Source of the DNA: CAVQGZ01 sp964400785
Lineage (GTDB): Bacteria > Actinomycetota > Actinomycetes > Jiangellales > Jiangellaceae
DNA length: 63,509 bases
Reading direction: 5' to 3'
NCBI GenBank assembly: GCA_964400785.1
Contig: CAYNWB010000010.1
Location: forward strand, 1 to 63,509
Every line of letters begins with the position of its first letter. Positions within the stretch are counted from its first letter, which is position 1. The position numbers and the translations under genes were made by a program. Under the pieces are notes generated by a model, which had not been told where the DNA came from, ran no database searches, and was given only the letters and a program-made list of their open reading frames with translations. Below, in pieces: positions 31,449 to 40,441 of the stretch.

Positions 31449-32612
31449 TCAGCTGACGCTGACGGTCGGGGCCCCGTCGGCGTCCGGCATCTGCTCGGCG
31501 AGCCGCATGGCCTCCTCGATCAGCGTCTCCACGATCTGCGACTCCGGGACGGTCTTGATCACCTCGCCCTTGACGAAGATCTGGCCCTTGCCGTTGCCCG
31601 ACGCGACGCCGAGGTCGGCCTCGCGGGCCTCACCGGGACCATTCACGACACACCCCATCACGGCGACCCGCAGCGGCACCTCCATACCCTCGAGCCCCGC
31701 GGTGACCTGCTCGGCCAGGGTGTAGACGTCGACCTGTGCCCGACCGCACGACGGGCACGAGACGATCTCGAGACGACGCGGCCGCAGGTTCAGCGACTCC
31801 AGGATCTGCAGCCCGACCTTCACCTCCTCGACGGGGGGCGCCGACAACGACACACGGATGGTGTCGCCGATGCCCTGGCTGAGCAGGGCGCCGAAGGCCA
31901 CAGCCGACTTGATCGTGCCCTGGAACGCCGGACCGGCCTCGGTCACCCCCAGGTGCAGCGGGTAGTCGCACTGCTCGGCCAGCATCTGGTAGGCCCGCAC
32001 CATCACCACGGGGTCGTGGTGCTTGACCGAGATCTTGAAGTCGCGAAAACCGTGCTCCTCGAACAGCGACGCCTCCCACATGGCCGACTCCACGAGCGCC
32101 TCTGCCGTGGGCTTGCCGTACTTGGCCAGCAGGCGCTTGTCGAGCGACCCCGCGTTGACCCCGATCCGGATGCTGACCCCGGCCTGCCCTGCGGCCTTCG
32201 CGATCTCGCCGACCCGGTCGTCGAACTTCTTGATGTTGCCCGGGTTGACCCGTACCGCGGCGCACCCGGCATCGATCGCCGCGAAGACGTACTTCGGCTG
32301 GAAGTGGATGTCGGCGATCACCGGGATCTGGGACTTGCGGGCGATCTCGGGCAGCGCGTCGGCGTCGTCCTGGCTGGGCACGGCGACGCGCACGATGTCG
32401 CAGCCCGTGGCAGTGAGCTCGGCGATCTGCTGCAGTGTGGCGTTGACGTCGGTGGTCGGCGTGGTCGTCATGGACTGGACCGACACGGGCGCGTCCCCTC
32501 CGACGAGCACCTTGCCGACCCTGATCTGCCGGCTCGCGCGTCGGGGGGCCAGCACGGGAGGCGGTGCGGCGGGCATGCCGAGGTCGATCGGGGTGGAGGA
32601 GGTCACGCTCAT
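31449..32612 (-). CDS. ispG: 4-hydroxy-3-methylbut-2-en-1-yl diphosphate synthase
   Basis: 387-residue iron-sulfur enzyme of the MEP isoprenoid pathway. The N-terminal TIM barrel has ADIHFQPKY and RVNPGNIKKFDDRV; the C-terminal [4Fe-4S] domain has SCPSCGR and MGCVVNGPGEA with the third cysteine and the glutamate ligand. Follows the M50 protease by 23 bases and dxr by one further gene, grouping two MEP enzymes. Confidence 0.96.
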   Translation of the reverse strand: MSVTSSTPIDLGMPAAPPPVLAPRRASRQIRVGKVLVGGDAPVSVQSMTTTPTTDVNATLQQIAELTATGCDIVRVAVPSQDDADALPEIARKSQIPVIADIHFQPKYVFAAIDAGCAAVRVNPGNIKKFDDRVGEIAKAAGQAGVSIRIGVNAGSLDKRLLAKYGKPTAEALVESAMWEASLFEEHGFRDFKISVKHHDPVVMVRAYQMLAEQCDYPLHLGVTEAGPAFQGTIKSAVAFGALLSQGIGDTIRVSLSAPPVEEVKVGLQILESLNLRPRRLEIVSCPSCGRAQVDVYTLAEQVTAGLEGMEVPLRVAVMGCVVNGPGEAREADLGVASGNGKGQIFVKGEVIKTVPESQIVETLIEEAMRLAEQMPDADGAPTVSVS

Positions 32613-32635
32613 GGCTCCATTGTCTCAGCCGGGGG

Positions 32636-33952
32636 TCATCCGGGCAGTCTCACGGGGTTCACGATGTCGGCGTAGAGCAGCAGCACGGCCATGCCGACCA
32701 GAAGCATCGCAGCGGCGTAGGCGATCGGCAGCGCCTTGGCGACGTCCACAGGCGGCGGCATCGGTGCACCGCGAAGCCGCGCCCAGCCTCGCTTGAGCCC
32801 CTCCCACAGGGCACCGGCGATGTGGCCGCCGTCCAGGGGCAGCAGCGGGATGAGGTTGAACACCGCGATGGCCAGGTTGAACGAGGCCAGCAGCGCGATG
32901 AAGCCCGCGATGCGGTTGCCGACGCTGGTGCCGTCGTCGGACACGATCTCTCCGCCGATGCGACCGGCGCCGACCACCCCGACCGGCCCGCAGATGTCGC
33001 GTTCGCCCCCGCCGAAGGCGGCGTCCCACACCCCCACCATGCGGCTCGGGACGGCCACCACCGCCTCGACGGTGCGGCCGGTGAAGTCGGCCACCTGGGC
33101 CGCGACGTCGCCAGGGCCGAGGCGCACCGACTCGAACGTGGGGCTCACCCCGAGAAAGCCGACAGGCTCGGTCGGGCTGCACGGGTCGCTGGGGTCGGAG
33201 TAGCGCTCCGAGGTCGTCAGGGTCGGGGTGAGGGTCTGCTCGGCCCCGTCGCGGACGACGACGACATCGACCTGCTGACCGCCGTTCGCCCGGATGAGAA
33301 GGGTGAGGTCGTCCCAGGTCTCGATGGGCCGGCCGTCGAACGAGACGATCTGGTCGCCGGGCTCGAAGCCCGCCTGCGCGGCAGGGGTGACGGGGTCGTC
33401 CGGCCCGCAGACCACCGGGCCGTCCTCACCGGAGGAGACCGACACGATGCACTCCGACACGGCCGACACGGTGGGCGTCGGCACCGTCGCGCCGAAGCCC
33501 ATGAGCACGACCGCGAACAAGATGAAGCCGAGCACGACGTTCACGGCCGGCCCACCGCTCATCACGATGAGCTTCTGCCACCAGGGCTTGGCGTAGAACA
33601 GCCGGTCGGTGTCCTCGAGGGCCACCTCTTGCAGGGCGCCCTTGCGGGCGTTCTCGACCATGGACTGGAACGGGCCGGTGCTGGCCTGACGCAGCCGGGT
33701 CGGGTCGGAGCCCGGCTCGGGAGGCAGCATGCCGATCATGCGAACGTAGCCGCCGAGCGGGATCGACTTGACCCCGTACTCGGTCTCGCCCCGTCGGGTC
33801 GACCAGACCGTGTTGCCGAACCCGACCATGTACTGGGTGACCTTGACCCCGAAGATCTTCGCCGGGATCAGGTGGCCGATCTCGTGCAGGGCGATCGACA
33901 CGAGCAGGCCCACGACGAACAGGACGAAGCCGACGATGGCCAGAGCGTCCAC
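32636..33952 (-). CDS. M50 site-2 protease (Rip1/RseP family)
   Basis: 438-residue integral membrane zinc protease that cuts regulatory anti-sigma or divisome proteins inside the membrane. HEIGH (H23, E24, H27) sits in the first span, a PDZ domain lies at about residues 170-265 (FEPGDQIVSFDGRPIETWDDL) and the third metal ligand is in the LLPLDGGH region near the C-terminus. The Mycobacterium tuberculosis relative is Rip1. GTG start three bases after the dxr stop, in the conserved dxr-rip-ispG cluster. Confidence 0.95.
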   Translation of the reverse strand: MDALAIVGFVLFVVGLLVSIALHEIGHLIPAKIFGVKVTQYMVGFGNTVWSTRRGETEYGVKSIPLGGYVRMIGMLPPEPGSDPTRLRQASTGPFQSMVENARKGALQEVALEDTDRLFYAKPWWQKLIVMSGGPAVNVVLGFILFAVVLMGFGATVPTPTVSAVSECIVSVSSGEDGPVVCGPDDPVTPAAQAGFEPGDQIVSFDGRPIETWDDLTLLIRANGGQQVDVVVVRDGAEQTLTPTLTTSERYSDPSDPCSPTEPVGFLGVSPTFESVRLGPGDVAAQVADFTGRTVEAVVAVPSRMVGVWDAAFGGGERDICGPVGVVGAGRIGGEIVSDDGTSVGNRIAGFIALLASFNLAIAVFNLIPLLPLDGGHIAGALWEGLKRGWARLRGAPMPPPVDVAKALPIAYAAAMLLVGMAVLLLYADIVNPVRLPG

Positions 33953-33955
33953 CCG

Positions 33956-35164
33956 CTACTCCCCCGTCCTGGTCGTCTGCTCGAGCAGCGCGGCAGCGTG
34001 TGCGCGCGCCCAGGCGTCCGCCTGCTCAACGTCGTCCAGTGTCGCGACGTTCCCGACCTCGTGCGCGTCCAAGGTCGCCGCGATCACGTCGACGATGCGC
34101 ACGAACGGCAGCCGTCCGGCCAGGAACGACTCGACCGCGACCTCGTTGGCCGCGTTGTACACCGCGGGGGCGGTGCCGGCGGCCGTGCCCGCCGCCCGTG
34201 CCAGCCGGACGGCGGGGAACGCCTCGTCGTCGAGGGGGAAGAACTCCCAGGAGGTCGGGCTCGTCCAGTCGCAGGCGGGGGCCGCGTCGGGGACGCGGTC
34301 GGGCCATCCGAGGGCGAGGGCGATCGGGATCCGCATGTCCGGGGGGCTGGCCTGGGCCAGGGTGGAGCCGTCGACGAACTCGACCATCGAGTGCACGACC
34401 GAGGACGGGTGCACGACGACGTCGATACGGTGCAGCGGCACGTCGAACAGCAGGTGCGCCTCGATCACCTCGAGCCCCTTGTTCACCAGCGTGGCCGAGT
34501 TGGTCGTGACCAGGGGCCCCATCGACCAGGTCGGGTGGGCCAGGGCCTGCTGGGGGGTGACCTCGGCCAGCTGCGCACGGGTGCGCCCGCGGAAGGGGCC
34601 TCCGCTGGCGGTGAGGATGAGCCGACGCACCTCGTCGGTGCGTCCGCTGCGCAGGCACTGCGCCAGGGCGTTGTGCTCGCTGTCGACCGCGACGATCTGC
34701 CCTGGCCCGGCCCGCTGGGTGACCAGAGCGCCCCCGATGATCAGCGACTCCTTGTTCGCCAACGCGAGCGTGCTGCCGGCGTCGAGCGCCGCCAGGGTCG
34801 GGCGCAGACCGACCGCACCGGCCAGGCCGTTGAGCACCACGTCATCGCCCCTGCCCGCGAGCTCGCTCGCGGCGTCCGGGCCGGTGAGGATCGTCGGTAG
34901 ACGGAACTCGCCCCTCGCCCACCCGCGCCGCTGGGCCTGCGCGTAGAGCGCCAGCAGCAGGTCGTTCGCGGCAGACGCCCTCGCGACGGCCACGACCTCG
35001 ACGGAGTGGTCGAGCGCCTGCCGGGCCAGCAGGTCGGGGTCGGCGCCGCCGGCGGCGAGGCCCGTGACCCGAAAACGGTCGGGGTTGCGCGAGACGATGT
35101 CGAGCGCCTGGGTGCCGATCGACCCTGTCGAGCCGAGCACCACCACCGAACGCGCGTCCGTCAC
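33956..35164 (-). CDS. dxr: 1-deoxy-D-xylulose 5-phosphate reductoisomerase
   Basis: 402-residue first committed enzyme of the MEP pathway. NADPH-binding loop GSTGSIG, the LANKESLI lysine, the metal/substrate motif VDSEHNAL, and ILTASGGPFRG and SMGPLVTTNSATLVNKGLE (in pieces) are intact. GTG at 35164 is the start matching the family N-terminus (TDARSVVVLGSTG); the frame is open for about 200 further codons upstream without homologous sequence. A GAGG lies only two bases before the start, so translation initiation there is unusual. It is divergent from the DUF559 gene. Confidence 0.93.
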   Translation of the reverse strand: MTDARSVVVLGSTGSIGTQALDIVSRNPDRFRVTGLAAGGADPDLLARQALDHSVEVVAVARASAANDLLLALYAQAQRRGWARGEFRLPTILTGPDAASELAGRGDDVVLNGLAGAVGLRPTLAALDAGSTLALANKESLIIGGALVTQRAGPGQIVAVDSEHNALAQCLRSGRTDEVRRLILTASGGPFRGRTRAQLAEVTPQQALAHPTWSMGPLVTTNSATLVNKGLEVIEAHLLFDVPLHRIDVVVHPSSVVHSMVEFVDGSTLAQASPPDMRIPIALALGWPDRVPDAAPACDWTSPTSWEFFPLDDEAFPAVRLARAAGTAAGTAPAVYNAANEVAVESFLAGRLPFVRIVDVIAATLDAHEVGNVATLDDVEQADAWARAHAAALLEQTTRTGE

Positions 35165-35180
35165 GGCCTCAGTGTCCCCC

Positions 35181-35256
35181 ACGACCGCAGTGCTGCGACG
35201 TTTGCGACCCTTGAACCCCGTCGAAGCGTTCAGAACGTCGCACGACCGGGAGTGCT
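35181..35256. repeat. Near-identical direct repeats flanking palindrome A
   Basis: ACGACCGCAGTGCT (35181-35194) and ACGACCGGGAGTGCT (35242-35256) lie immediately outside the palindrome at 35195-35241, in direct orientation, differing by one substitution and one inserted base. This looks like an aged target-site duplication around an inserted element, but could be chance or part of a longer repeat unit. Confidence 0.55.
35195..35241. repeat. Palindromic element A, left of the DUF559 gene
   Basis: 47-base imperfect palindrome with outer arms GCGACGTT / AACGTCGC and internal pairing of GAC and CTT blocks after a three-base mismatch. It shares the 31-base interior with palindrome B in inverted orientation, 22 of 31 positions identical, including GCGACCCTT and CGAAGCGT. 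It lies in the gap between dxr and the DUF559 gene, upstream of both starts. Confidence 0.8.
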
Positions 35257-35303
35257 GTGGACGGGCTCGGCGAGCCGCACGTCGTTCCCACGACGCTGGG
35301 CCG

Positions 35304-36185
35304 GTGCAGCCGCCCGCCGAGGTGCCTCCCGCGCTGCGGGGACGACCCTTCACCGTCGGGATGGCTCGCGAGGCCGGCGTTGCGGCGAGCCGCCTGCGTC
35401 GCGACCGGTTCCGCCGCGTCCTGCGCGGGGTGTACGTGACGGCGGACACGCCCGACAGCCTGTGGCTGCGCTGCGCCGCGGCGGGGCTGCTGCTGCCCGA
35501 GCAGGCGGCGTTCAGCCACACCACCGCCCTGGCCGTCACGGGGCTGCGGACCGGCGACGACGAGGTGCACGCCACGGTGCCCGTCCCGGCACCCGCCCCC
35601 CGCAGCCGAGACGGTCTGGTGGTGCACCGGTCGGCTGTGCCCCTGGTTCCCGTGAGCGTGCACGGGGTGTCCATCACCGCTCCGGGGCGCACCCTGCTCG
35701 ACATGGCCGCACTGGTCACCCGCGACGAGCTCGTGGTGGTGGGTGACCACCTCGTCCGCCGCGCGGGAAGCGTGGACGCGCTCGCAGCCGAGGTGCTGGC
35801 CCTGACCACCCATCCGGGTCGGCGCCGTGCCGCGTCCGCCCTGCCGCTCGTGCGCCTGGGCGTCGACTCGCCGCAGGAGACACGGCTGCGCCTGGCGATC
35901 GTCCGGTTCGGGCTGCCCGAGCCGCAGGTCGCCCTGACTGTGCTGGACCGGGCCGGCGAGTGGCTCGGCGAGGCCGACCTCGGCTACCGATGGGCGAGGG
36001 TCGCGATTCAGTACGACGGAGACATCCACCGCACCAGTCGGCGCAGATGGCGGAAGGACATCGCGCGGGACGAGGCCTACCGGGCAGAGGGATGGCGCGT
36101 GCTGCGCGCGACAGGCGACGACGTGGACAGGCCGCGGCGCTTCTGCACGAGGCTCGAGCAGGCCCTGCTGGACGCGGCCGCCTGA
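35304..36185 (+). CDS. DUF559 (Vsr-like fold) protein with AbiEi-like N-terminus
   Basis: 293-residue protein. The first half resembles the winged-helix AbiEi antitoxin-type region (FTVGMAREAGVAASRLRRDRFRRVLRGVYV in pieces); the second half is a DUF559, Vsr-like PD-(D/E)XK nuclease domain: SPQE192, GE223AD225LGY, then IQYD238G and a final GWRVLRATGDD. The usual acidic residue of the xEYDG motif is Q236 here, so catalysis may be altered. GTG start at 35304 is chosen from homologous N-terminal length; the ribosome site is weak. Function is unknown. It is alone, on the plus strand, bounded by palindromes A and B, and its stop codon is inside B. Confidence 0.75.
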   Translation: MQPPAEVPPALRGRPFTVGMAREAGVAASRLRRDRFRRVLRGVYVTADTPDSLWLRCAAAGLLLPEQAAFSHTTALAVTGLRTGDDEVHATVPVPAPAPRSRDGLVVHRSAVPLVPVSVHGVSITAPGRTLLDMAALVTRDELVVVGDHLVRRAGSVDALAAEVLALTTHPGRRRAASALPLVRLGVDSPQETRLRLAIVRFGLPEPQVALTVLDRAGEWLGEADLGYRWARVAIQYDGDIHRTSRRRWRKDIARDEAYRAEGWRVLRATGDDVDRPRRFCTRLEQALLDAAA

Positions 36186-36233
36186 GACGTTACGGACGCT
36201 TCGCCGCGCCTGAAGGGTCGCGAACGTCTCAGG
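36181..36233. repeat. Palindromic element B, at the 3' end of the DUF559 gene
   Basis: 53-base element with perfect 11-base arms CCTGAGACGTT / AACGTCTCAGG, a three-base mismatch, then GAC, one mismatch and CTTC/GAAG pairing. It is an inverted relative of palindrome A with the same 31-base interior length and the same positions of mismatch. The DUF559 stop codon (36183-36185) is part of the left arm. It could also work as a transcription terminator between the converging genes. Confidence 0.85.
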
Positions 36234-36272
36234 CTCGAGCTGCGCGGGCGTAGGGCACGCCCGAGGGCAGGC

Positions 36273-37736
36273 TCAGAGGCCGCCGATACCGACGTACTTG
36301 GTCTCCAGGTACTCCGCGATGCCCTCCCGGCCGCCCTCGCGACCGAAGCCCGACGACTTCACGCCGCCGAACGGCGCCGCCGGGTTCGAGATCACCCCGG
36401 CGTTGAGCGCGACCATGCCCGACTCGAGAGCCTCGCTCACTCGCAGACCCCGGGCGAGGTCGGTGGTGAACACGTACGAGATGAGCCCGAACTCCGTGCC
36501 GTTCGCCATCGCGAGGGCCTGCTCCTCGGAGGAGAACCGGACGACGGGAGCCACCGGCCCGAAGATCTCCTCACGACCCACACGGGCGTCGGGCGGGACG
36601 TCGGCGAGCACGGTGGGGGCGACGAAGAAGCCGGGGCCGTCCAGGGCACCTCCGCCGGTGAGCACGCGAGCACCGCGGTCGGTGGCATCACCCACGAGCG
36701 CCAGGATCTCCGCGCGCGCCTTCTCGGTGATGACCGGCCCGACCTGCACACCGTCCTCGACTCCGCGCCCCACCTTCATGGACCCGAGCCTGTCGGCGAG
36801 CCGGGCCGAGAACTCGTCGGCGACCTCGTCGGCCACCAGGAAGCGGTTCGCGGCCGTGCACGCCTCGCCGACGTTGCGCATCTTCGCCTGGACGGCACCC
36901 TCGACCGCGGCGTCGAGATCGGCGTCGGCGAACACGAGGAACGGGGCGTTGCCGCCGAGCTCCATCGACACCCTCAGCAGGCGCTGCGCCGACTGCTCGA
37001 CGAGCCGTTGCCCGACGGCGGTCGACCCGGTGAACGACAGCTTGCGGGCCCGGCCGTCCCGGATGAGCGGCTCCATCACCGCACCGGACGAGTGGGTGGT
37101 GAGCACGTTGAGCACCCCGTCGGGCAGCCCGGCCTCGGTCATGATCCCGGCCAGCGCGAGCATCGACAGCGGCGTCTCGGCGGCCGGCTTGATCACCATG
37201 GTGCAACCGGCTGCGACAGCCGGCCCGATCTTGCGCGTGCCCATGGCCATCGGAAAGTTCCACGGCGTGATCAACAGGCACGGCCCGACCGGCTGCTGCA
37301 TCGTGAGGATCCGCTTGTCCCCTGCCGGGGCCACCCGGTAGTCGCCGTGCACCCGCACGGCCTCCTCGGCGAACCACCGGAAGAACTCCGCCGCATAGAC
37401 GATCTCACCCCGGGACTCGGCCAGCGGCTTGCCCATCTCCAGCGTCATCAGCAGGGCGAGGTCGTCCAGCCGCTCGTGCAGCAGGTCGAAGGCCCGGCGC
37501 AGGATCTCCCCGCGCTCGCGTGGCGCCGTCGCGGCCCACGACGGCTGCGCGGCGACGGCGGCGTCCAGCGCCGCCACGCCGTCGGCGGGTGTCGCATCCG
37601 CGACGTCGGTGAGCACCTGGCCCGTCGAGGGGTCGTGCACCCCGAAGGTCGCGCCCTGCTCGGCCGGCCGCCACTGTCCTGCGATGAACAGCCCCCGCGG
37701 CACGCCGTCCAGCACCCGCTGCTCACGCTGGTCCAT
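36273..37736 (-). CDS. gabD: NAD(P)-dependent succinate-semialdehyde dehydrogenase
   Basis: 487-residue aldehyde dehydrogenase oxidising succinate semialdehyde to succinate, the last step of GABA breakdown. ITPWNFPMAM binds the nicotinamide; MELGGNAPF holds the general base glutamate, and GEACTAANR the catalytic cysteine. The EMGKPLAESRGEI motif is typical of the GabD group. Strong AGGAGG site seven bases before the ATG. Divergent from gabT by 85 bases, and together they form the GABA shunt pair. Confidence 0.92.
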   Translation of the reverse strand: MDQREQRVLDGVPRGLFIAGQWRPAEQGATFGVHDPSTGQVLTDVADATPADGVAALDAAVAAQPSWAATAPRERGEILRRAFDLLHERLDDLALLMTLEMGKPLAESRGEIVYAAEFFRWFAEEAVRVHGDYRVAPAGDKRILTMQQPVGPCLLITPWNFPMAMGTRKIGPAVAAGCTMVIKPAAETPLSMLALAGIMTEAGLPDGVLNVLTTHSSGAVMEPLIRDGRARKLSFTGSTAVGQRLVEQSAQRLLRVSMELGGNAPFLVFADADLDAAVEGAVQAKMRNVGEACTAANRFLVADEVADEFSARLADRLGSMKVGRGVEDGVQVGPVITEKARAEILALVGDATDRGARVLTGGGALDGPGFFVAPTVLADVPPDARVGREEIFGPVAPVVRFSSEEQALAMANGTEFGLISYVFTTDLARGLRVSEALESGMVALNAGVISNPAAPFGGVKSSGFGREGGREGIAEYLETKYVGIGGL

Positions 37737-37809
37737 CTGGTGTCCTCCTCGTCGTCTGCCCTCTGCGCGGGGCGTCCCGCGGACGCTATCGCGACCGCGA
37801 CCGCACGCC

Positions 37810-37815
37810 TACGCT
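37810..37815 (+). promoter_or_regulatory. Leaderless-type -10 box of gabT
   Basis: TACGCT, six bases, then the gabT ATG, with no ribosome-binding site. Transcription is expected to start at the ATG itself. The opposite strand carries a TAGCGT at 37788-37783 that could serve gabD with a leader of about 40 bases. Confidence 0.45.
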
Positions 37816-37821
37816 GCGTCC

Positions 37822-39153
37822 ATGACCAGCATCTCCCAGGAGCGCCGCCTCGTCACCGACGTCCCCGGTCCCCGCTCGATCGAGCTGTCCTCGCGCAAGG
37901 CCGCGGCCGTGGCTCGCGGCGTCGGGACGGTTCTGCCGGCCTATGTCGTGGGTGCCAGCGGCGGCATCCTGCTCGACGCGGACGGCAACCAGCTGATCGA
38001 CTTCGGGTCGGGCATCGCCGTCACCACCGTCGGGCACGCAGCGCCTCGCGTCGTGAACGCGGTCGCCGACCAGGTCGAGGCCTTCACGCACACCTGCTTC
38101 ATGGTCACCCCGTACGAGGGCTACGTCGCCGTGTGCGAAGAGCTCAACGCCCGCACTCCCGGCGACCACGACAAGCGCTCGGCGCTGTTCAACTCCGGCG
38201 CGGAAGCGGTCGAGAACGCCGTGAAGATCGCTCGCGCCTACACCGGCAAGCAGGCGATCGCCGTGTTCGACCACGCCTACCACGGGCGCACGAACCTCAC
38301 CATGGCGCTCACGGCCAAGTCGATGCCCTACAAGCACTCGTTCGGACCGTTCGCACCCGAGGTGTACCGGGTCCCGATGAGCTACCCCTTCCGCGAGCCC
38401 GCACCCATCGACGGCGTGGGTGCCGCGCGGCGGGCGATCGGCATGCTGGAGAAGCAGGTCGGTGCGGCCACGCTCGCCGCCGTCGTCATCGAGCCCATCC
38501 AGGGCGAGGGTGGCTTCGTCGTGCCGGCCGAGGGCTTTCTGCCGACGCTCGCGCAGTGGTGCCGCGACAACGACGTGCTGCTCGTGGCCGACGAGATCCA
38601 GACCGGCTTCGCCCGCACCGGCGACTGGTTCGCCTGCGACCACGAGCGTGTGGTGCCCGATCTGATCACCACGGCCAAGGGCATCGCAGGCGGCATGCCG
38701 CTGGCAGCCGTCACCGGGCGGGCCGAGGTGATGGACGCCGCCCACATCGGCGGCCTGGGCGGCACGTACGGAGGCAACCCCGTGGCGTGCGCGGCGGCCA
38801 TCGCTGCGATCGCCACCATCGAGCAGGACGGCCTCATCGAGCGGGCTCGGCACATCGAGAGCGTGATGAAGCCGCGGCTGGAGAAGCTGGCCGTGGAGTA
38901 CCCCGTGATCGGTGACGTGCGCGGACGCGGCGCGATGCTCGCCGCCGAGCTGGTCTCTCCCACCGACAACGAGCCGGACGCCGCCCTCACGGCATCGGTG
39001 GCCGCGGCTTGCCACCGGCGTGGTCTGGTCGCCCTGACGTGCGGCACGTACGGCAACGTGCTGCGGTTCCTGCCTCCGCTGGTCATCTCCGACGACCTGC
39101 TGGCCGAGGGACTCGACCTGCTCGAGCAGGCATTCGCCGAGCAGGCGTCCTAG
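37822..39153 (+). CDS. gabT: 4-aminobutyrate transaminase
   Basis: 443-residue class III PLP aminotransferase converting GABA and 2-oxoglutarate to succinate semialdehyde and glutamate. Family marks: NSGAEAVENAVKIAR (PLP phosphate), DHAYHGRTN, VADEIQTGFARTG with the PLP-contacting aspartate, and the Schiff-base lysine in TTAKGIAGGMPL. ATG at 37822; no Shine-Dalgarno. It pairs with divergent gabD and converges on the saccharopine dehydrogenase-like gene, sharing the stop bases CTAG. Confidence 0.92.
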   Translation: MTSISQERRLVTDVPGPRSIELSSRKAAAVARGVGTVLPAYVVGASGGILLDADGNQLIDFGSGIAVTTVGHAAPRVVNAVADQVEAFTHTCFMVTPYEGYVAVCEELNARTPGDHDKRSALFNSGAEAVENAVKIARAYTGKQAIAVFDHAYHGRTNLTMALTAKSMPYKHSFGPFAPEVYRVPMSYPFREPAPIDGVGAARRAIGMLEKQVGAATLAAVVIEPIQGEGGFVVPAEGFLPTLAQWCRDNDVLLVADEIQTGFARTGDWFACDHERVVPDLITTAKGIAGGMPLAAVTGRAEVMDAAHIGGLGGTYGGNPVACAAAIAAIATIEQDGLIERARHIESVMKPRLEKLAVEYPVIGDVRGRGAMLAAELVSPTDNEPDAALTASVAAACHRRGLVALTCGTYGNVLRFLPPLVISDDLLAEGLDLLEQAFAEQAS

Positions 39154-40358
39154 CGCTCCTGCACCGTCCACTCCTGCCCATAGCCCGAGCTGAGCAGGTC
39201 GAGGAACGGCACGGAGTCGAACGCCTCGGGTCCGAGCACTCCCGCCCCGGCCCACGCCCCTTCCGCGAGCAGCTCGAGCGCCACCGCGGGGCCCAGGGCC
39301 GTCTGCCAGACGACCGCCTGCGACCCCCACTCGGCCATGGCCTGCTCGTTGTCGGCCAGGTGGTGCACGTACACCTCGCGGGGGTTGCCGTCCGTCCCGG
39401 TGCCGCGCACCACCACACCGGCGCACGTGACGCCCGACATCCGCTCGCCGAGAGTGGCCGGGTCGGGCAGCAGCGCGGCGACCACGTCCCGCGGGCTCAC
39501 GTGGGCATCGCCGACACGCACCTTCTCGGTGCGGTCGAGCCCCAGCTTGCGCAGGGTGCGCAGCACCTCGATGAACTCGTCCCCCAGGCCGAACTTGAAC
39601 GTCACCCGGCCGACGTCGAGCCAGCGCGGCATCAGCAGCACCTCTTCGTGCTCGACGTTCACGCACTCCACCGGGCCGATGCCACCCGGGAAGTCGAACA
39701 CCTCCGGCTCGCTGAAGGGCTCGGTCGTGAACCAGCCGCGATCGGACTCGTAGACCACCGGAGGGTTGAGACACTCCTCGATGGTGGTCCAGATCGAGAA
39801 CGTGGGCGCGAAGTCGTACCCGGCCACCTGCAGGTTCGACCCGTCTCGCACCCCGATCTCGTCGATCGTGTCGAACAGGTGGTCGGCTGCGTAGCGGGCG
39901 AACACGTCGGCCAACCCGGGCTCCACGCCCATGCCTACCAGCGCGAGGCGCCCGGTGTCCTCCCACGCAGCAGCCTGGGCGAACTGGTCGTCACCGAGCT
40001 TCACACCGCACAGCTCGTACGGCTTCTGCGGATGCGGCGTCGACAGGCTCATGGCCGTGTCGAGGTAGTCGGCCCCGCCCTTGAAGGCACCCTCGAAGAT
40101 GCCCGGGACGAAGCGCGGGTCGACGGCGTTGAGCACGTGCGTGATGCCGTGAGCGCGGCACAGCGCCGCCACGGCGTTCGGATCGGACGCGTCGACGGCC
40201 GCCGCGGTCACGTTCGGACGGCCGATGCGATCGGCCACGGCTCGGGCCCGGGTCACGTCGTAGTCGGCGATGACGCAGGCATCGACGAAGTCTCGACGGG
40301 CGAGGATCAGTGCCGTGGCCGTCCCGACGCCACCAGCTCCCACGATGAGGACACGCAT
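39150..40358 (-). CDS. Saccharopine dehydrogenase family protein
   Basis: 402-residue NAD(P)-dependent oxidoreductase of the saccharopine dehydrogenase / carboxynorspermidine dehydrogenase superfamily. The Rossmann start is RVLIVGAGGVGTATA; the C-terminal domain contains VGMGVEPGLADVFARYA and FPGGIGPVECV. Members form or split the C-N bond between an amino acid and an oxo acid or aldehyde; the neighbouring polyamine genes make a polyamine-type substrate possible but unproven. The start is taken as ATG 40358, six bases after a TAGGTT -10 box; a GTG two codons earlier is an alternative. Divergent from the small cysteine-rich gene. Confidence 0.82.
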   Translation of the reverse strand: MRVLIVGAGGVGTATALILARRDFVDACVIADYDVTRARAVADRIGRPNVTAAAVDASDPNAVAALCRAHGITHVLNAVDPRFVPGIFEGAFKGGADYLDTAMSLSTPHPQKPYELCGVKLGDDQFAQAAAWEDTGRLALVGMGVEPGLADVFARYAADHLFDTIDEIGVRDGSNLQVAGYDFAPTFSIWTTIEECLNPPVVYESDRGWFTTEPFSEPEVFDFPGGIGPVECVNVEHEEVLLMPRWLDVGRVTFKFGLGDEFIEVLRTLRKLGLDRTEKVRVGDAHVSPRDVVAALLPDPATLGERMSGVTCAGVVVRGTGTDGNPREVYVHHLADNEQAMAEWGSQAVVWQTALGPAVALELLAEGAWAGAGVLGPEAFDSVPFLDLLSSGYGQEWTVQER

Positions 40359-40364
40359 GTGCAC

Positions 40365-40370
40365 AACCTA
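40365..40370 (-). promoter_or_regulatory. Leaderless-type -10 box of the saccharopine dehydrogenase-like gene
   Basis: TAGGTT on the minus strand, six bases before the ATG at 40358. The expected -35 area falls inside the CsoR-type palindrome at 40380-40395, so a regulator bound there could affect this gene as well as the divergent small gene. Confidence 0.45.
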
Positions 40371-40371
40371 G

Positions 40372-40400
40372 TTGCCGCGATACCCCCCGGGGTATACGAT
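40372..40400 (+). promoter_or_regulatory. Promoter with CsoR-type copper operator in the spacer
   Basis: TTGCCG (40372-40377), a 17-base spacer and TACGAT (40395-40400). Almost the whole spacer is the inverted repeat ATACCCC-CC-GGGGTAT (40380-40395). G/C tracts bounded by TA on each side are the established operator form for CsoR copper repressors. Placement between -35 and -10 is the usual repressing position. It is upstream of a 38-residue cysteine-rich gene. Confidence 0.65.
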
Positions 40401-40441
40401 GATGGCGACGACACCGACTTGGACGATCTCGAGGAGCCACC

